7,936 nt of DNA, taken from positions 10,670 to 18,605 of the forward strand of contig DDED01000096.1 of NCBI GenBank assembly GCA_002336035.1, given 5' to 3'. Positions within the stretch are counted from its first letter, which is position 1, and each line of letters opens with the position of its first letter. Positions 4,652 to 7,936 of the stretch are shown here, piece after piece. Under the pieces are notes generated by a model that searched no databases, had not been told where the DNA came from, and saw nothing but the letters and a program-made list of their open reading frames with translations. The DNA is from Cellvibrionales bacterium UBA1963. GTDB taxonomy: Bacteria > Pseudomonadota > Gammaproteobacteria > Pseudomonadales > UBA7434. A program made the position numbers and the translations under genes.

Positions 4652-5227
4652 TTGATACAAAAAAGTAACGGCCTATCAGATGTTGAATGTCAAGAAATCA
4701 ACCTTTTTGAACAGGAATTACAATCATACATTGGTTCTGAGTCGGGTCCATTTCTATCGTGGGACAGGGTTAATCGAGCGATGATTCGCCATTGGTGTGA
4801 AGCGATGGGTGATGCCAATCCGGCGTATTACCATGCCGATGCCGCGGCTCAATTAGGTGCGCCCCAAAACGCGGTTGTTGCGCCGCCAACGATGATGCAG
4901 TCGTGGACCATGACGGGGTTTAGTGGCGAGCACCCTCCGGGTTCCGATACCCGAGAGTCGATGCCCGTGATGCCGATCTTTGATCGGCAGGGGTACTTAG
5001 CAGTTGTGGCAACGAATTGTGAGCAGGAGTATTTACAGCCCATATGCGAAGGGGATGATATCAATGGCCGATCCAGTATCGAATCGGTTTCTAGTCAAAA
5101 AACAACTGGTTTAGGGGTGGGTTATTTTGTTACACAGCTAACAGAATTTCGAAATCAGCGGGATGAAGTCGTGGGTAATATGCGATTTAGGATCCTAAAA
5201 TATAAGCCTCATTCAGCGGTTTCATAG
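4652..5227 (+). CDS. MaoC-fold protein like the N-terminal domain of ChsH2 (no DUF35 domain)
   Basis: About 191 residues, a hot-dog-fold MaoC-like protein resembling the N-terminal half of mycobacterial ChsH2. Key stretches are SWDRVNRAMIRHWCEAMGD (36-54), ANPAYYH (55-61), the substrate-entry loop VVAPPTMMQSW (75-85), and the end GYFVTQLTEFRNQRDEVVGN (157-176) followed by MRFRILKYKP. In active R-hydratases Asp is followed five residues later by His; here Asp54+5 is Tyr59 and His61 is displaced, so this subunit is probably non-catalytic and pairs with the ChsH1-like protein at 6377. Mycobacterial ChsH2 continues into a DUF35 domain that binds the Ltp2 aldolase; this protein stops before it. 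The start is TTG 4652: GAGGTGG (4639-4645) lies six bases upstream, whereas the outer GTG 4586 has no ribosome site. Confidence 0.85.
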   Translation: MIQKSNGLSDVECQEINLFEQELQSYIGSESGPFLSWDRVNRAMIRHWCEAMGDANPAYYHADAAAQLGAPQNAVVAPPTMMQSWTMTGFSGEHPPGSDTRESMPVMPIFDRQGYLAVVATNCEQEYLQPICEGDDINGRSSIESVSSQKTTGLGVGYFVTQLTEFRNQRDEVVGNMRFRILKYKPHSAVS

Positions 5228-5261
5228 CACGTAAACGTATTAAGTTTAGAGCATAATTATT

Positions 5262-6380
5262 ATGGATTTTACTAAAACAGACATACATGCGTCAGTTGAC
5301 GTCTTGGCGAATCAAATTTTTCGTGGTCAGGTGAATGATGACTATCTCAAGGCGCGTCGAGAACAGCATCAAGGATTTGATCGCGACTTATGGCGAGTGT
5401 TAGCGGATGCCGGCCTATTGGCTGGCACGCTTAGCGAAGAATTTGGCGGCAGTGAAATGAATCTCCTTGAGGTGACAGGTTTACTAGAAGCTCAAGGAGC
5501 AGTATTGGCTAAACTACCTCTGTGGCAAAGCATTATAGCTTCACAGCTTATTGACAGTTTTGGTTCTCGCACACAAAAAGCCGCGTTACTGCCTAGCTTG
5601 GCTAAGGGAGATACACATCTGAGTCTTGCATTTACAGAAGCTGCTCGAACAGACCTTGAAGACCTACTAGTGATAGATAGTGATAGTGTCACTGGGCTGG
5701 TGAATGACGTGGCTTTTGCTGAAGGGGCCAGCGCCATTGTGCTGCCGTTAAAAGCAGGAAAAAGCACCGTGTTATACCTTCTTGATCCAAGTCAAAAAGG
5801 TGTTAATTTGCTGTTGCAAATGGCCAGTAATGATGAAGCACACTACCAATTGCAGCTTGATCGTGTATCAATAGATCCTGCAAACATCATTGCTTCACAG
5901 GGTCATAGTGAAGACCTAGTAGAATGGGTATTGCAGCGATGTTATACCGCTATTGCGGCAGTGCAGTTAGGTGTCGTGCAAGAAGCAATAAGGCGCACAG
6001 CGATTTACGTCAATGAGCGACATCAATTTAATAAACCTTTATCGAGTTTTCAGGCGGTCAGTCATCGCGCGGCAAATGGGTATATTGATTATTCTTCCCT
6101 GCGTGCCTGCGTATGGTTGGCGGCTTGGACATTAAGTGAAGGTAAGGACGCCCGCGCAGAGTCGCGAACAGCAAAATGGTGGGCTTGTGAGGCAGGCCAT
6201 CGTATTGGTCACACAGCGCAGCACTTACATGGCGGCTTAGGGGCTGACGTTGATTACCCAATTCATCGCTATTTTTTATGGGCAAAGCAATTGGAATTTA
6301 CCCTCGGCGGCGCACAGCAACAGCTGGCTCAACTGGGTAAGCAACTAGCCGACAATGACAGCTTAGGATTCGTTGTATGA
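5262..6380 (+). CDS. chsE1: acyl-CoA dehydrogenase, FadE28/ChsE1-like, probable non-catalytic subunit
   Basis: A 372-residue acyl-CoA dehydrogenase-fold protein. The C-terminal part is most telling: NERHQFNKPLSSFQAVSH (251-268, with FAD-contacting Arg253) and HLHGGLGADVDYPIHRYF (321-338), nearly the pattern of FadE28 (ChsE1), which in M. tuberculosis forms an alpha2beta2 enzyme with FadE29 (ChsE2) on the C22 cholesterol intermediate. The catalytic glutamate is missing at both places used in the family: the LNxER position reads VLQR (Gln225), and the MCAD-type position in the C-terminal helix reads LGGAQ. The middle domain also lacks the YTEPxxGTDL loop (here FTEAARTDL). It is therefore likely the structural partner of the gene at 6846. 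It follows the ChsH2-like gene by 34 nt with a weak AGAG ribosome site, and its stop overlaps the next start (ATGA). Confidence 0.88.
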   Translation: MDFTKTDIHASVDVLANQIFRGQVNDDYLKARREQHQGFDRDLWRVLADAGLLAGTLSEEFGGSEMNLLEVTGLLEAQGAVLAKLPLWQSIIASQLIDSFGSRTQKAALLPSLAKGDTHLSLAFTEAARTDLEDLLVIDSDSVTGLVNDVAFAEGASAIVLPLKAGKSTVLYLLDPSQKGVNLLLQMASNDEAHYQLQLDRVSIDPANIIASQGHSEDLVEWVLQRCYTAIAAVQLGVVQEAIRRTAIYVNERHQFNKPLSSFQAVSHRAANGYIDYSSLRACVWLAAWTLSEGKDARAESRTAKWWACEAGHRIGHTAQHLHGGLGADVDYPIHRYFLWAKQLEFTLGGAQQQLAQLGKQLADNDSLGFVV

Positions 6381-6787
6381 CTAACATCACTTACCGTGCT
6401 GTACAGGTCGGTGATCAACTGCCTAAATTAGCCGTTGATATTACCGCAAAATTAATTACTGCAACGGCAATTGCTAGCCGTGATTATCAAAATGTTCATC
6501 ACGATCAAGATGCTGCGCGCGCCTTAGGCTCACCGAATATTTTTATGAATATTTTAACCACAAATGGTTTTGTTGGTCGCTATGTGACTGATTGGACTGG
6601 GGCCTTAGGTGTTCTTAAAAAAGTAGCAATTAAGCTCGGTGCGCCTAATTACCCTGGTGACACCATGCAAATGAGTGGTGAGGTCGTTGCAAAGAATGAC
6701 GTTGATCAATCAGTCGAATTAAAAGTGATTGGAACAAATGATATAGGCCATCACGTGGTGGGCGAGGTGGTCGTTGTACTGCCTTGA
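6377..6787 (+). CDS. chsH1: MaoC enoyl-CoA hydratase, ChsH1-like
   Basis: A 136-residue single hot-dog MaoC protein of the size of mycobacterial ChsH1. The active-site region reads SRDYQNVHHDQDAA (34-47); Asp36 and His41 have the five-residue spacing of the catalytic Asp/His pair in R-specific enoyl-CoA hydratases (usually DxNPxH). The FMNILTTNGFVGRYVTDWTG stretch (56-75) closely follows the ChsH1 pattern. In M. tuberculosis ChsH1-ChsH2 hydrates the C17(20) double bond of the pregnene-carboxyl-CoA intermediate, creating the 17-hydroxyl used by the Ltp2 aldolase. Here the partner is the ChsH2-like protein at 4652. The ATG overlaps the preceding stop by the ATGA arrangement, and AGGA lies eight bases upstream inside the dehydrogenase gene, implying translational coupling with the ChsE1-like subunit. 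Confidence 0.9.
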   Translation: MTNITYRAVQVGDQLPKLAVDITAKLITATAIASRDYQNVHHDQDAARALGSPNIFMNILTTNGFVGRYVTDWTGALGVLKKVAIKLGAPNYPGDTMQMSGEVVAKNDVDQSVELKVIGTNDIGHHVVGEVVVVLP

Positions 6788-6845
6788 TTGTTGGAATGAA
6801 TTAACGTCAATGTTATAAACAGCGAATCAAATGAGTTAACCAATT

Positions 6846-7936
6846 ATGTTTTTAGAACAAACTGATCAACAAATTGCGCTACGCAAAGAAATTAGAGCCT
6901 ATTTTACTCAGTTAATGACGCCAGCAAATAAGGCAGCCATACAGAACAGAGAAGCGGGCGATGCGTATAAAGATATTATTCAGAAAATTGGCCAAGATGG
7001 CTGGTTGACGGTAGGCTGGCCAAAAGAATACGGTGGCAAAGGTTACGGTGCACAAGAATCGTTAATCTTTTTTGAAGAAACACGTATTTCCGGCGCGCCG
7101 TTTCCTTTTGTCACGGTCAATACCGTGGGCCCCGCATTAATTGCACATGGGTCTGAGGCACATAAGGCATTTTTCTTGCCAAAGATATCTGCTGGTGAAT
7201 TGCATTTTTCAATTGGGTATACCGAGCCTAATTCAGGCACCGATTTAGCGTCGTTAACCACTTCTGCAGTATTAGAAGGTGACGAGTATGTGATTAATGG
7301 TAACAAAGTGTATACCACCAGTGCTGAAGCTGCGGACTACGTTTTTTTAGCCGCGCGAACGGACCCAGATGTGAGTCAACGACACAAGGGAATAAGTATT
7401 TTAATGGTCTCAACTGACCAGCCAGGTTATTCATTTTCACCGATTCATACAGTGGGCGGTCATCGAACCAATGTTACCTACTACGACAATATGCGTTGCC
7501 CAACGAACATGATGGCAGGAGAGGTTAACAAAGGCTGGCAATTAATTACATCGCAACTCAATCATGAGCGGGTAGGCCTGGCTGCGGGTAGTATTAATGG
7601 CATTGTTTTTTATCAACACGTGCTGCAATGGGCACGCCAATCTGGTGCGAATGGACGTCGGCCTATTGATATTGCTTGGGTACAGATTGCTTTAGCTGAA
7701 GCACAAAATATTTTAGAAGCCATGCGAGTCATGAACTGGCAAGCGGCATGGCAAAATGATCAAGGTGAGCCTGACCCCGCTTTTGCTTCCGCCATAAAAG
7801 CGGCCAGTGCCGAGGTGGTCATAGAGGTTTACCGTTTATTGCTCGATATCATCGGCTCGCAAGGCATGCTTCAGGCTGGCAGTGCTGGAGCTGCATTGCA
7901 AGGCGAGTTAGAAATGGAATATCGAAGTTGTCAAAT
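6846..7936 (+). CDS. chsE2: acyl-CoA dehydrogenase, FadE29/ChsE2-like, catalytic subunit (3' end outside window)
   Basis: Open from ATG 6846 to the right edge: 363 residues, with only about 25 missing compared with FadE29 as recalled. Features in order are the N-terminal helical domain ending in GWLTVGWPKEYGGKGYG (52-68), VNTVGPALIAHGSE (91-104), the flavin/substrate loop IGYTEPNSGTDLASL (123-137), VINGNKVYTT (149-158), TNVTYYDNMRCP (208-219), and SQLNHERVGLAAGS (236-249). Glu241 in LNHER occupies the catalytic-base position of the isovaleryl-CoA-dehydrogenase type and of FadE29. With the ChsE1-like protein it should form the heteromeric dehydrogenase of the three-carbon steroid side chain. 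It lies 58 nt after the chsH1-like gene; no strong ribosome site precedes the ATG, only GAG far upstream. The coding frame has no stop before the edge. Confidence 0.92.
   Translation, partial: MFLEQTDQQIALRKEIRAYFTQLMTPANKAAIQNREAGDAYKDIIQKIGQDGWLTVGWPKEYGGKGYGAQESLIFFEETRISGAPFPFVTVNTVGPALIAHGSEAHKAFFLPKISAGELHFSIGYTEPNSGTDLASLTTSAVLEGDEYVINGNKVYTTSAEAADYVFLAARTDPDVSQRHKGISILMVSTDQPGYSFSPIHTVGGHRTNVTYYDNMRCPTNMMAGEVNKGWQLITSQLNHERVGLAAGSINGIVFYQHVLQWARQSGANGRRPIDIAWVQIALAEAQNILEAMRVMNWQAAWQNDQGEPDPAFASAIKAASAEVVIEVYRLLLDIIGSQGMLQAGSAGAALQGELEMEYRSCQ

Noticed and set aside
7043..7318. 91-codon minus-strand frame opposite the ChsE2-like gene
   Set aside because: It is the antisense shadow of a dehydrogenase with all expected motifs in the plus frame.
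1..7936. CRISPR array, transposon ends, tRNA or rRNA genes, phage genes
   Set aside because: No regularly spaced repeats, no transposase frame, no terminal inverted repeats with target duplications, and no tRNA- or rRNA-like stretch was seen.

Overview
The window looks like part of a catabolic gene region from a free-living, probably marine, gammaproteobacterium. GC content is moderate by eye, intergenic DNA is AT-rich, and the gene mix (P450, GST, SnoaL-like protein, cupin oxygenase, paired acyl-CoA dehydrogenases and MaoC hydratases) resembles steroid-degrading Spongiibacteraceae/Cellvibrionales-type genomes. That placement is inferred from content only.

Left part (1-2295): a gene-poor AT-rich stretch with one possible micro-ORF, then a SnoaL/NTF2-fold protein on the minus strand. 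Diverging from it is a glutathione S-transferase on the plus strand. The shared control region (804-946) is packed with dyad-symmetric elements. A small three-histidine cupin related to 2,4'-dihydroxyacetophenone dioxygenase follows on the plus strand and converges, with a 4-nt gap, on a minus-strand cytochrome P450 (2300-3520) that resembles the CYP125/CYP142 steroid side-chain hydroxylases.

Right part (3521-7936): a divergent promoter region separates the P450 from a plus-strand series. This consists of a Coq4-family protein, a MaoC-fold protein like the N-terminal half of ChsH2, an acyl-CoA dehydrogenase like FadE28/ChsE1, a MaoC hydratase like ChsH1, and an acyl-CoA dehydrogenase like FadE29/ChsE2 that runs off the right edge. 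In Mycobacterium tuberculosis the corresponding proteins come from the igr operon. There ChsE1-ChsE2 dehydrogenates the last three-carbon CoA side chain of cholesterol (3-oxo-4-pregnene-20-carboxyl-CoA), ChsH1-ChsH2 hydrates the product, and the Ltp2 aldolase releases propionyl-CoA. The residues visible here fit that model: in each pair one subunit keeps the catalytic residues and its partner has lost them.

The most interesting points are the interleaved order of the two heteromeric enzymes (H2-E1-H1-E2), the absence of the ChsH2 C-terminal DUF35 domain, a Coq4-like protein with an intact metal motif at the head of the series, and the dyad-rich control regions. Several gene starts were moved inward from the longest reading frame because promoter elements and Shine-Dalgarno sequences point to the shorter form; two of these starts are TTG.
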